From Paenibacillus agri (GTDB taxonomy: Bacteria; Bacillota; Bacilli; Paenibacillales; Paenibacillaceae), in NCBI RefSeq assembly GCF_013359945.1, contig NZ_JABWCS010000213.1:62001-126000 (forward strand): a stretch of DNA of 64,000 nt, in the 5' to 3' direction. A model generated the notes under the pieces. It was given only the letters and a program-made list of their open reading frames with translations, did no database searches and was not told the origin of the DNA. This document shows positions 1 to 8,387 of the stretch, one piece after another. The position numbers and the translations under genes were made by a program. How positions within the stretch are numbered: the first letter of the stretch is position 1; the number at the start of each line of letters is the position of its first letter.

Positions 1-90
1 ACAATGTTACTCTTCAAGCGTTGTTTGTTACTACATTCGATTACTTCAAGTTATTGTTGATTATGATCTTAACGTTGGTGCTCCAACACA

Positions 91-128
91 AAAGTGCCCG
101 GACGCGTATAACGCGTACCGGGCATTTT
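91..128. terminator. bidirectional intrinsic terminator
   Basis: A long inverted repeat (GTGCCCGG ... CCGGGCAT with an inner ACGCGT-ATA-ACGCGT) is flanked by A-runs on the left and T-runs on the right. It sits just past the end of the leftward LysR remnant and would also stop rightward transcription. Bases 1-90 to its left are AT-rich and I see no gene in them. Confidence 0.8.
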
Positions 129-1130
129 AATAGTTACTGGTTTGCAGACTGTATGGAGAAATCGACAACGCCCTTTTCACCGAACAAATTGCTGTAGCAT
201 TGAGAGGTACACCTATGTTAATTTTGTGCAGATTGTACGAACGAACCGACAACGCCCTTTTCACAGACAAATACCCGCAGCATCGAAAGATACGCCTTAA
301 CCGGTTGGCTGAGGAACCGCGGTTATGAATAATCGCTACCTGCCTGCTCAACACGGGATGAATAATAGGGATGGCGCGAATACTACCGTCATTGTACAGA
401 TGGATCAGCGACTTGGATAAGACGCTAACGCTTGCTCCGGATTTGATGAGGCTGAAAATAGAGTCTATGGTGTTAGTCTCGATAAATGGCTCCAGTGAGA
501 AGCCGGAGGTACTACAAGAGGCGTCTATTAACTGGCGGCACCGGTGCTCCTTCGGGAACATGATGATCGGCATCGTCTGTACCTCAGCAAATTCAACAGA
601 AGGCGAGTCGGCTAAGGGATGTCCGGCTGGCACGGTTAAATAGAACTGTTCCTCATACAGGGGATCTGCTCTAACCGGTCGTCTTCGACGGGCAGGATGG
701 TCACAGCGATATCCATCTCATTTTGCAGAATCGGGTCTACGACATTTTCAGCGGCAACGATTCTGATCTTGATCTTTGGAAATTGGCGATTGAACTCCAC
801 CAGTAGCAGTGACACGAGATGATTCAGTTCGCCTGGAAGCGAGCCGATCGTAATGGTACCCTGTTCGCCATCCTGCAATTCCTCCAGTTGCTCTTTAGCG
901 CTGTGCATTACATTGAAGATGGTACACGCATGGGTATAGAGTATAGATCCAACTGCTGTGATGGCAATTTTCTTACCAATCCGGTCAAAAAGCGGTATGC
1001 CAAGCTCGTCCTCCAGCGCCTTGATCTGATGAATAAGTGTAGGCTGGGTAACACCCAGCTTGTCTGCCGCACGCGTAAAATGTAGCTCATCGCAGATGGC
1101 TTTAAAATATTCGAGTTGCCGTAGTTCCAT
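127..1130 (-). pseudogene. LysR-family transcriptional regulator, frameshifted
   Basis: Two leftward reading frames together make one LysR regulator. The upstream part starts at the ATG ending at 1130, behind a TCTCCCT-complement ribosome site, and encodes the winged-helix domain (MELRQLEYFKAICDELHFTR...) and the first half of the effector-binding domain. It ends early, after EQIPCMRNSSI. The second frame holds the expected continuation (LYEEQFYLTVPAGHPLADSP...). The frames switch at a run of four G at 660-663; a fifth would restore IPLYEEQFYLTV. The C-terminal tail is also abnormal, because it runs through two diverged copies of an approximately 82-bp sequence (141-302). I call it a pseudogene, but a sequencing error in the homopolymer would give the same picture. 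It is divergent from the sensor kinase at 1265. Confidence 0.7.
141..302. repeat. diverged tandem repeat, about 82-bp unit
   Basis: Two adjacent units share the core CGACAACGCCCTTTTCAC and a similar spacing of GCAGACTGTA/GCAGATTGTA and GCATTGAGAGGTACACC/GCATCGAAAGATACGCC. The leftward LysR frame stays open across both copies, so the repeat has become the 3-prime tail of that gene. Confidence 0.5.
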
Positions 1131-1182
1131 GTGTCCGTCTCTCCCTGTTACATTATCGCTGCCTACTATAGCAGAAGCCCTC

Positions 1183-1211
1183 TTGACAGGCAAATGATTT
1201 AATACTTTATA
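1183..1211 (+). promoter_or_regulatory. sigma-A-type promoter of the kinase/regulator operon
   Basis: TTGACA (1183-1188) and TTTATA (1206-1211) are separated by 17 bp in the gap between the divergent LysR remnant and the sensor kinase, and point towards the kinase. Confidence 0.55.
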
Positions 1212-1264
1212 GACACGATCCGTTATAATAAGCAATGCGGAATGTCAGCAAGGGAGAGGGAGAG

Positions 1265-3094
1265 ATGAAGATTAAGCGGATAATTTGGAAATGGTTCAGT
1301 GGAATGACGTTCAAGAGCAAGCTGCTGACTGTCTTTATACCTTTAATTGTCGTGTCGCTTAGCATTTTGGGAGTGGTATCCAGTGAGATTTTTAGCCGTT
1401 CTCTCATCAACCGTAGCGTTAATGATGTAATTGATCAATCGAGTCTGATTATCAATAAGCTGGATTCCATTACGAAAAATATGGAGATTTGCTCCAATAT
1501 GCTGGTCACGGATGTGAACCGGTTATACGATAACTTTCCCATTGAACGAACAGCTGTAGAGGAGAATCAATTCCGGTTGACGATGCAGAGCCGCTTGGCG
1601 ATTGATCTGTCATTGTTCGCGGAAACAGATGCAGCCGTTTTCATTGACAGTAACGGTAAAATTTATACGTCCTATCCAGCACGAAATGATGAAAGCGAAG
1701 CCATTCGCAGTGGCGTTCCTGAGGAACTGCTGAAACAGGGCAACTATGGCTCAGCTTACTGGTTTCCTATGCAGAAAAGGAATTACATGACACCAAATCC
1801 TGATGTACCTGTCCTAACACTAGGAAAGGTAGTTATTAACATCAACACTGGGGAACGCTATGGCACGTTATTCCTAATTATTAAAGAGCCTACCCTGTCA
1901 GCTTCTCTTGTAAGCGGGAACAATATTAATCAAAAGAACTATTTTCTCGTGGACGAGCGCCGGATCATCGTGGCCAGCCCGGACAAGGAGCAAGTACTGA
2001 CCCCAATTACGAATCCAACAGAGCTTGCGCTGCTCAAATCAACATCAGAGCAAACAGAGACGGCTACCCGAAATACAGATGGCAAGAGACTAATTACGGT
2101 TACAGATTATCCGGGGATGCAGTGGAAGCTGCTTAATGTAGCGGACCTGGATGTTCTGACGAAGGATGTTGGCAAAAACACAAAGCTCACAATTCTGATC
2201 GGCTTCACCTGTCTTCTGTTGTCTTTGCTGGGGGCCCATTTTCTCTCCAAGGTGGTCCTGAATCCACTGCAGGATTTGACGAAAAGAATGCGCCGGGTCA
2301 TGGACGGTAACCTGTATGTAGAAGCACCAGTTCACACCAATGACGAAATCGGTTTGATTTCCCGTGTGTTTAATTCCATGATCAAGCAGATTCAGGAGCT
2401 GCTGCAGAATAAGGAGAAGGAACAGAAGCGGAAGCGAGAATATGAGCTGGCATTGATTACTTCTCAGGTGAAGCCGCACTTTTTGTACAATACGCTGGAT
2501 ACGATTTATATTCTGAATGATATGGATCGTAATCAGGAGGCTCGGGATACAACCAAGGCCTTGGCAGATTTTTATCGGGTGGTGCTTAGCAAGGGCCGTG
2601 AGCTCATTATTCTGGATCAGGAAATCAAGATGACTACCGACTATTTGTCCATCATGCAGATGAGATACCCCGATGTGTTCCAGTATGAGATTCGTATCCC
2701 GCAAGAACTTCGGAACACGCCGATTCCGAAGTTATCGCTCCAGCCGTTGGTGGAGAACGCTATCTATCATGGCCTTAAGACCAAAGGGGAGCGTGGACTC
2801 ATTGTTATCTCCGCAGTGAAAGAGAAGGCGAAGATCATCCTCCGCGTGGAGGACGACGGAGTGGGAATGAGTGAGGAGCAGCTGAAAGAGGCTTGTTGCT
2901 TCCAAGAGGAGGACAAGGTGGTTAAATCCATCGGCGTTTATAGTGTTCAGGAGCGAATAAAATTGTATTTTGGAGCAAAATACGGTTTAACCATATTCAG
3001 TGAAGAGGGAAAAGGAACAAGGGTGGATATTACTGTTCCAGGCGGAAAAACAGGAGGGAAAGCGGATGTACCGGATTATGATCGTGGACGATGA
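1265..3094 (+). CDS. YesM-type sensor histidine kinase
   Basis: Membrane sensor kinase of the family that controls carbohydrate uptake in Paenibacillus and Bacillus. An N-terminal membrane helix is followed by a long extracellular sensing region, a second helix (LTILIGFTCLLLSLLGAHF), a HAMP region, the His_kinase domain with phosphoacceptor H405 (KPHFLYNTL), and an HATPase domain (LVENAIYHG, VEDDGVGMS). I chose the ATG at 1265 because AAGGGAGAGGGAG lies directly in front; the ATG at 1235 has no such site. It overlaps the response regulator by 29 bp, so the two are probably translated together. By family knowledge and the sugar importer just downstream, I infer that it senses an extracellular oligosaccharide or its binding protein. 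Confidence 0.9.
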   Translation: MKIKRIIWKWFSGMTFKSKLLTVFIPLIVVSLSILGVVSSEIFSRSLINRSVNDVIDQSSLIINKLDSITKNMEICSNMLVTDVNRLYDNFPIERTAVEENQFRLTMQSRLAIDLSLFAETDAAVFIDSNGKIYTSYPARNDESEAIRSGVPEELLKQGNYGSAYWFPMQKRNYMTPNPDVPVLTLGKVVININTGERYGTLFLIIKEPTLSASLVSGNNINQKNYFLVDERRIIVASPDKEQVLTPITNPTELALLKSTSEQTETATRNTDGKRLITVTDYPGMQWKLLNVADLDVLTKDVGKNTKLTILIGFTCLLLSLLGAHFLSKVVLNPLQDLTKRMRRVMDGNLYVEAPVHTNDEIGLISRVFNSMIKQIQELLQNKEKEQKRKREYELALITSQVKPHFLYNTLDTIYILNDMDRNQEARDTTKALADFYRVVLSKGRELIILDQEIKMTTDYLSIMQMRYPDVFQYEIRIPQELRNTPIPKLSLQPLVENAIYHGLKTKGERGLIVISAVKEKAKIILRVEDDGVGMSEEQLKEACCFQEEDKVVKSIGVYSVQERIKLYFGAKYGLTIFSEEGKGTRVDITVPGGKTGGKADVPDYDRGR

Positions 3095-4157
3095 ACCCTT
3101 GTTTCGAGATTATTTACGGATGAAAATGGATTGGGAAGACTATGGCTACATGGTATGCTGCGAAGCCCGCAATGGTAAAGAAGCGCTGGAGGAAGCAGAG
3201 ATTCATCGCCCTCATCTGGCCTTGATTGATATCAACATGCCGTTCATGAACGGCTTTGAGCTTGCAGAGCAACTGAAGATACGTTTCTCGGAGATGACGA
3301 TTGTCTTCGTGACAGGCCACAATGAATTTGAGTATGTCCAGCAAGCGGTTCGTCTGGGCGTTCATGATTATTTGTTAAAACCATTTAATCGGGAGGAGCT
3401 CGCGGCCATGCTGGAACGGATTCAGCCGAAGCTGCCGAAGCTCCAAGAATCGCCCGAAGAAGCACAGGCTGCTCTGCAGAGTGCTGATGTCAATAACAAG
3501 CAATACCCTGCAGCCGCGATTCAGGAGAGTATCCTGATCTCGTTGCGACTTAGTGACCAGGACACATTAAGTGAGGTAAAGCGCGCCATTCAATCGCTTC
3601 GCTCCCATGATTTGAACAGCGAATACGTCTATACGATGCTTATGGGGCTGGTCTCGATCGGACTGTCCTTTGCCGGAGAGCGGGGAGTAGCCTCAGAGCA
3701 TCTGCTGGAGAATCTGACTGGGTCGTCTCCTGACAAGAATCTCCGCGGGTGTGTGACCTGGGATGAGATAGAGGTTTGGTTGCTGAGCTTTTTCGAACGG
3801 CTGATTGGCTTGACGGAGAGCACAAGACAAACCAAGTCTTATAAGCTTTACAGTGATGCAAAAGCATATATTGAACAACATTACACCGAAGAAGAGTTAT
3901 CCGTTGAGGCTGTTGCTGCCATCTTATTCGTGGACCCCAGCTATTTGCGGCGCGTATTCCGCAAGGAATCCGGTTATTCGGTGCTGGATCACATCACCCA
4001 TATCCGAATGAAAAAGGCTAAGGAACTGATCCAGAAGGGGAATATGAAGCTATCGACGATTGCATACGAAGTGGGATACAGTGATCCGAATTATTTCAGC
4101 AAAAGCTTCAAAAAGAAATTTGGCATGACGCCTACAGAGTTTGAACAACTGAGGTAA
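3066..4157 (+). CDS. YesN-type response regulator, AraC-class output
   Basis: The partner of the preceding kinase. A receiver domain (residues 1 to about 120; acidic pocket D8/D9, phosphoacceptor D55 in LALIDINMPF, conserved K in LLKPF) is followed by a linker and a C-terminal AraC-type double helix-turn-helix (about 265-363, ending KKKFGMTPTEFEQLR). The start is the ATG at 3066, behind ACAGGAGGGAAAGC and inside the kinase 3-prime end. Regulators of this class activate transport and glycoside hydrolase genes. The ABC importer that follows within 250 bp is the obvious target, though the terminator in between makes it a separate transcript. Confidence 0.9.
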   Translation: MYRIMIVDDEPLFRDYLRMKMDWEDYGYMVCCEARNGKEALEEAEIHRPHLALIDINMPFMNGFELAEQLKIRFSEMTIVFVTGHNEFEYVQQAVRLGVHDYLLKPFNREELAAMLERIQPKLPKLQESPEEAQAALQSADVNNKQYPAAAIQESILISLRLSDQDTLSEVKRAIQSLRSHDLNSEYVYTMLMGLVSIGLSFAGERGVASEHLLENLTGSSPDKNLRGCVTWDEIEVWLLSFFERLIGLTESTRQTKSYKLYSDAKAYIEQHYTEEELSVEAVAAILFVDPSYLRRVFRKESGYSVLDHITHIRMKKAKELIQKGNMKLSTIAYEVGYSDPNYFSKSFKKKFGMTPTEFEQLR

Positions 4158-4161
4158 AAGG

Positions 4162-4185
4162 GAGCCGGGTCTGCCCGGCTCTTTT
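4162..4185 (+). terminator. terminator after the two-component operon
   Basis: GAGCCGGG-TCTG-CCCGGCTC followed by TTTT directly after the response regulator stop codon. Confidence 0.85.
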
Positions 4186-4190
4186 GCATG

Positions 4191-4287
4191 AATATGGGAA
4201 TTTACATGTTCTACGCTATAAATTATCCTTATATTTCTCGCTGAAACGGATACCTTCCCTTAGAGTCGGCATTGCTGATTCTACTTG
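4191..4287. repeat. dispersed repeat, copy A (degenerate)
   Basis: About 97 bp similar to 8189-8286: both run AATAT..GAATTTA.ATGTT, TATAAAT.ATCCTTATATTT, CTCGCTGAAACGGATACC, and end CTACTTG. In this copy the right arm of the palindrome is eroded. It is intergenic and has no convincing reading frame. Confidence 0.7.
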
Positions 4288-4348
4288 TTGTCCCGTTTTT
4301 TACTTATCCGGCCCGTTTTGCTCATTCTGCAAAAGGCACAGATCATTT

Positions 4349-4381
4349 TATAATGAAAGCGCAAACAAGAAAGCGCTAACT
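4349..4381 (+). promoter_or_regulatory. promoter with two abutting cre-like operators
   Basis: A perfect TATAAT (4349-4354) is followed at once by TGAAAGCGCAAACA (4354-4367) and AGAAAGCGCTAACT (4368-4381). These match the CcpA consensus TGWAANCGNTNWCA at 13 and 12 of 14 positions and abut with a 14-bp period. Covering the transcription start, they would repress the sugar importer when preferred carbon is present. A LacI-family operator is an alternative. The -35 box is weak, consistent with an activator such as the upstream AraC-type regulator. Confidence 0.6.
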
Positions 4382-4407
4382 AAATTAAGCTACAGGGGGA
4401 AATAAAG

Positions 4408-5733
4408 ATGAAGAGCACATGGAATAAAACGTGGGCTGGAGTACTTGCATTGACACTGGTTGCGTCCCTGACCGCCTGTGGCGGCGGATCTTCTTCAAAC
4501 AAACCGACTAACACAGGCACTTCAGGAGGAAGTGAAGCCGGAGCGAATGAGAAAGTCAAACTGAAAGTGTACGCACAACATTTTGATGATGATACCGCCA
4601 AGCCGTTTGATTACGCAGTTGAAGAACTGAAGAAGGAAATGCCAAATGTGGAGATTGAGCTTGATCCTGCAGTTCAAGACGGATTCCAGAAGCTGAAAAC
4701 TTATGCGGCGACAGGAAATCTGCCTGATATCTACTATACAGATTGGAACACACTACAAACCTTCTCCAAATCCCAAAACGTACAGGTACTCGACGATTAT
4801 GATACGACCAAAGAATACAAGGCAAATCTTAATCCAGGTGTGGAATCCCGTATGGTTGCTCCAGATGGTCACGTATATGCCTTCCCGGATACAGGTGTAG
4901 AGTTTGAGCTTCTGTATTACAACAAGAAGATTTTCCAAGAAGCTGGCATTTCGGTTCCAATCAAAACGATTGACGAACTTGCCGAAGCAGCCCAGAAATT
5001 AAAGGCTAAGGGTTATGTACCACTCTCCATCTTTGCCAAAGAAAAATGGATCACTACAGCGTTCTACAATGCCTTCTTGACACGTGAGGATGGCATCGGA
5101 ACAGGCGTATTTGAAAAAGGTGACCCGAAGGAAACGCCGCAAAGCGCAGTTACTGCCGCTGAGCAAGTGAAAAAGCTGCAACAAGCCGGGTTACTAGATG
5201 TTAATGCAACTAATACGAACTATGACCAAGCCTCTTCAATGTTCTATACGGGTAAATCGGCTATGCTTATCAACGGTCAATGGGAAATTTACAGCGCACA
5301 AGAAAAAATGGGTGACAATGTAGACTTCATGTACTGGCCTGCTAAAGACGAGCAAACCTATGAGAACATGAAATTCCAAATGAACGGCTCCGGTGGACCA
5401 CAAGGATATGCTGTATCCTCCAAGAGCAAAAATATTGATGTGGCTGTTAAAGTAGCGGCTTTCATCGCCAAAAAATCGGCTGAGTACAAATTTACGGTAC
5501 TAGGTAACCCGATCGTTGCACCGAAGATCGATAAGCCTGTTACGGCAACAGATATTCCGGCAATGATGAAGCGCCTGACTACGGATGTACTGCCTAACGC
5601 TAAGGGCTACGCTGTAGCGGTCAGCAAGTTGAGCATCAGCACGGCGATTGATGATAATACGCAAAACCTGCTGGTTGATGGATTTAGTGTAGACGACTTT
5701 GTTAAAAATATGAATCGCGCTTTGAGCAAATAA
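4408..5733 (+). CDS. sugar ABC transporter substrate-binding lipoprotein
   Basis: Extracellular solute-binding protein family 1 (441 aa), anchored at the outer face of the membrane. The signal peptide ends in the lipobox LTAC with C24 as lipidated residue, followed by a Gly/Ser-rich spacer. The rest has the usual features of carbohydrate-binding members (LPDIYYTDWNTLQTFSK, YYNKKIFQEAGI near residue 170, GKSAMLINGQWE near 285). AGGGGGAAATAAAG precedes the ATG. The two permeases follow and no ATPase gene is present, as is usual where a shared MsmX-type ATPase serves several importers. The sugar cannot be told from the sequence. Confidence 0.92.
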   Translation: MKSTWNKTWAGVLALTLVASLTACGGGSSSNKPTNTGTSGGSEAGANEKVKLKVYAQHFDDDTAKPFDYAVEELKKEMPNVEIELDPAVQDGFQKLKTYAATGNLPDIYYTDWNTLQTFSKSQNVQVLDDYDTTKEYKANLNPGVESRMVAPDGHVYAFPDTGVEFELLYYNKKIFQEAGISVPIKTIDELAEAAQKLKAKGYVPLSIFAKEKWITTAFYNAFLTREDGIGTGVFEKGDPKETPQSAVTAAEQVKKLQQAGLLDVNATNTNYDQASSMFYTGKSAMLINGQWEIYSAQEKMGDNVDFMYWPAKDEQTYENMKFQMNGSGGPQGYAVSSKSKNIDVAVKVAAFIAKKSAEYKFTVLGNPIVAPKIDKPVTATDIPAMMKRLTTDVLPNAKGYAVAVSKLSISTAIDDNTQNLLVDGFSVDDFVKNMNRALSK

Positions 5734-5758
5734 AGAAAGAGCTACAGAGAAACGTTTA

Positions 5759-5802
5759 AGAACCCTGGACTTCAAGCTTCGGCTTGGGGCTTCCGGGGTT
5801 CT
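5759..5802 (+). promoter_or_regulatory. intercistronic hairpin without U-tract
   Basis: AGAACCCTGGA pairs with TCCGGGGTTCT around an inner CAAGC-TTC-GGCTTG stem, between the binding protein and the first permease. No T-run follows. It is more likely a 3-prime stabiliser of the binding-protein message, or a leaky terminator, than a full stop. Either would make binding protein in excess over permease. Confidence 0.65.
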
Positions 5803-5844
5803 AAACCAGAGAATATTTATTTTGGAAAGGAGCTGTGGAGGGTT

Positions 5845-6723
5845 ATGAGACAGTACTTGGGCAATAAAAAAGCGATTCTATTTTTCCTTCTGCCCGCCAT
5901 GCTAATCTACACCGTAATTATTATCTATCCCGTGCTGCAAACCGTTTACCGCAGTTTTTATAACTGGGACGGACTCAGTGAAGCTACCTTCAATGGGCTA
6001 GGGAATTTCCGTGATTTATTCACGGACCCGCTGCTCAAGACATCGCTGAAGAACGGCGGGATTTTCGCTTTAGTGCTTGTTGTGTTTCAGATCGGCTTGG
6101 GTACGATTTTGGCTCTGGTCTGTGCAGACGTTAAGGTAAAGGGACGCAAGCTGCTTAAGACGGCTTACTTTATTCCGGTTGTATTGTCTGTGACGGTTGT
6201 CTGCCAGCTCTGGATTGCGATCTATGATCCGACTAACGGGCTTATCAATCGCCTGCTGCAAATGCTGGGTATTCCTTATCAGCAGCATTGGTTAACTTCA
6301 CCGACTAAATCGATTATCGCAATTGCATTTGTCAATGCATGGCAGTTCATGGGCTATCAATTCGCACTCCTGTATGCAGGCGTCAAGTCGATTCCTGAAC
6401 AATACATGGAGGCCGCGACGATCGATGGCTGCAGCAAATGGAAGGCCCACTGGAAAGTGACACTACCGCTAATGAAAGAAACGTACAAGTTCTGCTTTAC
6501 AATCGCTATCACCGGCGGGATTAGCGCCTTTACACAAATGCTGATCATGACCAACGGTGGACCGGGAACGAGCAATTATACGATGACCTTCATGGTATAC
6601 CGTTACGCTTTCTTGGAAAGCAACTATGGTTATGCTTGCGCCGTAGCGGTAGTTCTGGTAATCATTTCGCTCATTGCAACGGTGGTTATCAACAAAGTAT
6701 TTGATCGTAACGAGGCGGTCTAG
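5845..6723 (+). CDS. sugar ABC transporter permease, MalF/UgpA type
   Basis: Integral membrane subunit of the importer, 292 aa with about six membrane helices. It starts IFFLLPAMLIYTVIIIYPVLQTVYRSFYNWDG, typical of this family. The EAA loop that contacts the ATPase is EAATIDGCSKWKAHWKVTLP, near residue 190. AAAGGAGCTGTGGAGG precedes the ATG. It is the second gene of the importer operon. Confidence 0.92.
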   Translation: MRQYLGNKKAILFFLLPAMLIYTVIIIYPVLQTVYRSFYNWDGLSEATFNGLGNFRDLFTDPLLKTSLKNGGIFALVLVVFQIGLGTILALVCADVKVKGRKLLKTAYFIPVVLSVTVVCQLWIAIYDPTNGLINRLLQMLGIPYQQHWLTSPTKSIIAIAFVNAWQFMGYQFALLYAGVKSIPEQYMEAATIDGCSKWKAHWKVTLPLMKETYKFCFTIAITGGISAFTQMLIMTNGGPGTSNYTMTFMVYRYAFLESNYGYACAVAVVLVIISLIATVVINKVFDRNEAV

Positions 6724-6742
6724 GCAGAAAGGGGAACGTGAC

Positions 6743-7570
6743 ATGAAAAAGGCGTTAGGCGTACTTTACCAGGTTCCGCTGTGGATCTATTTTATCGTTT
6801 CGGTATATCCGCTAGTCTGGATGATTTCATATTCATTGAAAAATAACGACGAAATTTTCTCGACCAATCCGTTTGGCTTACCGACACACTTCCGCTTTGA
6901 GAACTATGTGACTGCATGGTCACAATTCAATATTCCAAAATACTTTATCAACAGTATTGTAGTTTCATCCATTGCTACAGTCTTCATTCTGCTCTTTGCG
7001 TTGATGTTCGCCTTTGCTGTAGCCCGGCTGACCTGGAAGTTCAGAAATGCCGTTCGGATCTATATGCTGGTCGGGATGTTTATCCCGCTTCAGGTCATTA
7101 TGATTCCGCTGGCGATTCTGGTTCGGGACTTCCATTTATCTAATACGTATGGAGCACTGATTGTTCCTTATATAGCCTTAGGGCTTCCGTTCTCAACCAT
7201 GATATTCTACGGATTCATGCGTGGAATTCCAACGGAGATTGAAGAAGCGGCTTGTATGGATGGTGCGAATATCTACCGGATGTTTATGCAAGTGATCATG
7301 CCGATGGTTATGCCGGCTATTGCAACGGTTGCAATTTTCCAATTCCTTACGAACTGGAACGAATTCACCCTTGCATATATCCTGATCTCTAATGAAGCGA
7401 TGAAAACTCTGCCGCTCGGTCTCTTGTTCTTCCAAGGACAATACAGCACGGACTGGGGCGGAATGGGTGCCGTAATGACGATGGCTTCGCTGCCGATGAT
7501 CATCGTGTATCTGTTCTTCAGTGAGCAGGTGGAACGAGCAATGACGGTCGGCTCTGCGGTTAAGGGATAG
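6743..7570 (+). CDS. sugar ABC transporter permease, MalG/UgpE type
   Basis: Second membrane subunit of the same importer, 275 aa, with the typical opening YFIVSVYPLVWMISYSLKNNDEIF, about six helices, and the EAA motif EEAACMDGANIYRMFMQVIMP near residue 172. I chose the ATG at 6743, with GAAAGGGG in front and 19 bp after the preceding stop. An upstream in-frame start would overlap the first permease and has no ribosome site. Confidence 0.92.
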   Translation: MKKALGVLYQVPLWIYFIVSVYPLVWMISYSLKNNDEIFSTNPFGLPTHFRFENYVTAWSQFNIPKYFINSIVVSSIATVFILLFALMFAFAVARLTWKFRNAVRIYMLVGMFIPLQVIMIPLAILVRDFHLSNTYGALIVPYIALGLPFSTMIFYGFMRGIPTEIEEAACMDGANIYRMFMQVIMPMVMPAIATVAIFQFLTNWNEFTLAYILISNEAMKTLPLGLLFFQGQYSTDWGGMGAVMTMASLPMIIVYLFFSEQVERAMTVGSAVKG

Positions 7571-7598
7571 GCGAAACAAGCTGAAACTTAGTAAGGCT

Positions 7599-7632
7599 AA
7601 AAACTTTCTGTCTTTCGAGACAGAGAGTTTTT
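7599..7632 (+). terminator. terminator of the sugar importer operon
   Basis: AAAACT.TCTGTCT-TTCG-AGACAGAGAGTTTT hairpin followed by further T residues, directly after the last permease. Confidence 0.85.
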
Positions 7633-7640
7633 ATTGTTTT

Positions 7641-7668
7641 TTGAAATGAATCGCCCCTATGCTATAAT
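7641..7668 (+). promoter_or_regulatory. promoter of the Nudix gene
   Basis: TTGAAA (7641-7646) and TATAAT (7663-7668) with 16 bp between, 30 bp before the Nudix start codon. Confidence 0.65.
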
Positions 7669-7697
7669 GTTCAGAAAAACAAACGCAGGAGACTGAA

Positions 7698-8099
7698 ATG
7701 ACTACATTGATTGATAAAATAGCTTTGGTTCATATCGTTGAAGGTCGTGTGCTGGCTGCCCGCTCCACCGGAAAAGATACCTACTATCTGCCTGGAGGGA
7801 AACGTGAGCCCGGCGAGACCGATGAAGAGACGCTTGTTCGTGAGATAGAGGAGGAATTGTCCGTTCAGATTAAGCCAGAGACGATCTCGCCATTAGGGAC
7901 CTTTGAAGCAGGGGCACATGGAAAAGCGGAAGGTGTGACTGTGCGAATGACCTGCTATACTGCGGAATTTGAAGGGGAGTTAGCCGCCGCCTCGGAAATT
8001 GAGGAACTGGCATGGTTAACCTACAGCGATCGGGATCGCGTCTCCGCCGTCAGCCAATTGATTTTCGACAAGCTGCATGAGTTGAAGCAGTTATTCTAA
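7698..8099 (+). CDS. Nudix hydrolase
   Basis: A 133-aa cytoplasmic MutT-like protein that would cleave a nucleoside diphosphate linked to another moiety. The Nudix box starts at G34 (GGKREPGETDEETLVREIEEE), with E49, E52 and E53 as metal ligands; the usual glycine near the end of the motif is serine here (S55). GCAGGAGACTGAA precedes the ATG. It is a single gene with its own promoter and terminator. The substrate cannot be predicted. Confidence 0.88.
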   Translation: MTTLIDKIALVHIVEGRVLAARSTGKDTYYLPGGKREPGETDEETLVREIEEELSVQIKPETISPLGTFEAGAHGKAEGVTVRMTCYTAEFEGELAAASEIEELAWLTYSDRDRVSAVSQLIFDKLHELKQLF

Positions 8100-8139
8100 A
8101 TGAAGTCCTGAATGAAATTCTACACGAAGTTCTGAGTAA

Positions 8140-8183
8140 AAGTCCGTTTACAGCCTATAATAGGCGTAAAGCGGGCTTTTTTT
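8140..8183 (+). terminator. terminator after the Nudix gene
   Basis: AGTCCG.TTAC.GCCTAT-AATAGGC-GTAAAGCGGGCT hairpin followed by seven T. Confidence 0.8.
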
Positions 8184-8188
8184 GTTCA

Positions 8189-8286
8189 AATATAAGAATT
8201 TATATGTTTCACTGTATAAATCATCCTTATATTTCTCGCTGAAACGGATACCGTCCCTTAGAGGACGGCAAAGCCGTTTCTACTTG
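8189..8286. repeat. dispersed palindromic repeat, copy B (intact)
   Basis: About 98 bp related to 4191-4287. The right half (8241-8280) is a nested palindrome: GAAACGG ... CCGTTTC outside and CCGTCC ... GGACGG inside, with unpaired ATA and CAAAG between the stems. It lies between the Nudix terminator and the transporter pair. Its length, palindrome and dispersal resemble a REP-like or MITE-like element. No transposase lies nearby. Confidence 0.75.
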
Positions 8287-8387
8287 CTGAAAGCGGAATT
8301 TACGAATTAAGGACAGATGTCCTTCCCGGAATGCCCCGTAATGTCTTTTAATTAGTAGGAGAGTTAAATGAAGGAGAGAGACGAGAG

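Noticed and set aside
4184..4405. 73-codon plus-strand frame before the sugar-binding gene
   Set aside because: It covers the dispersed repeat and the promoter/cre sites, and has no ribosome site.
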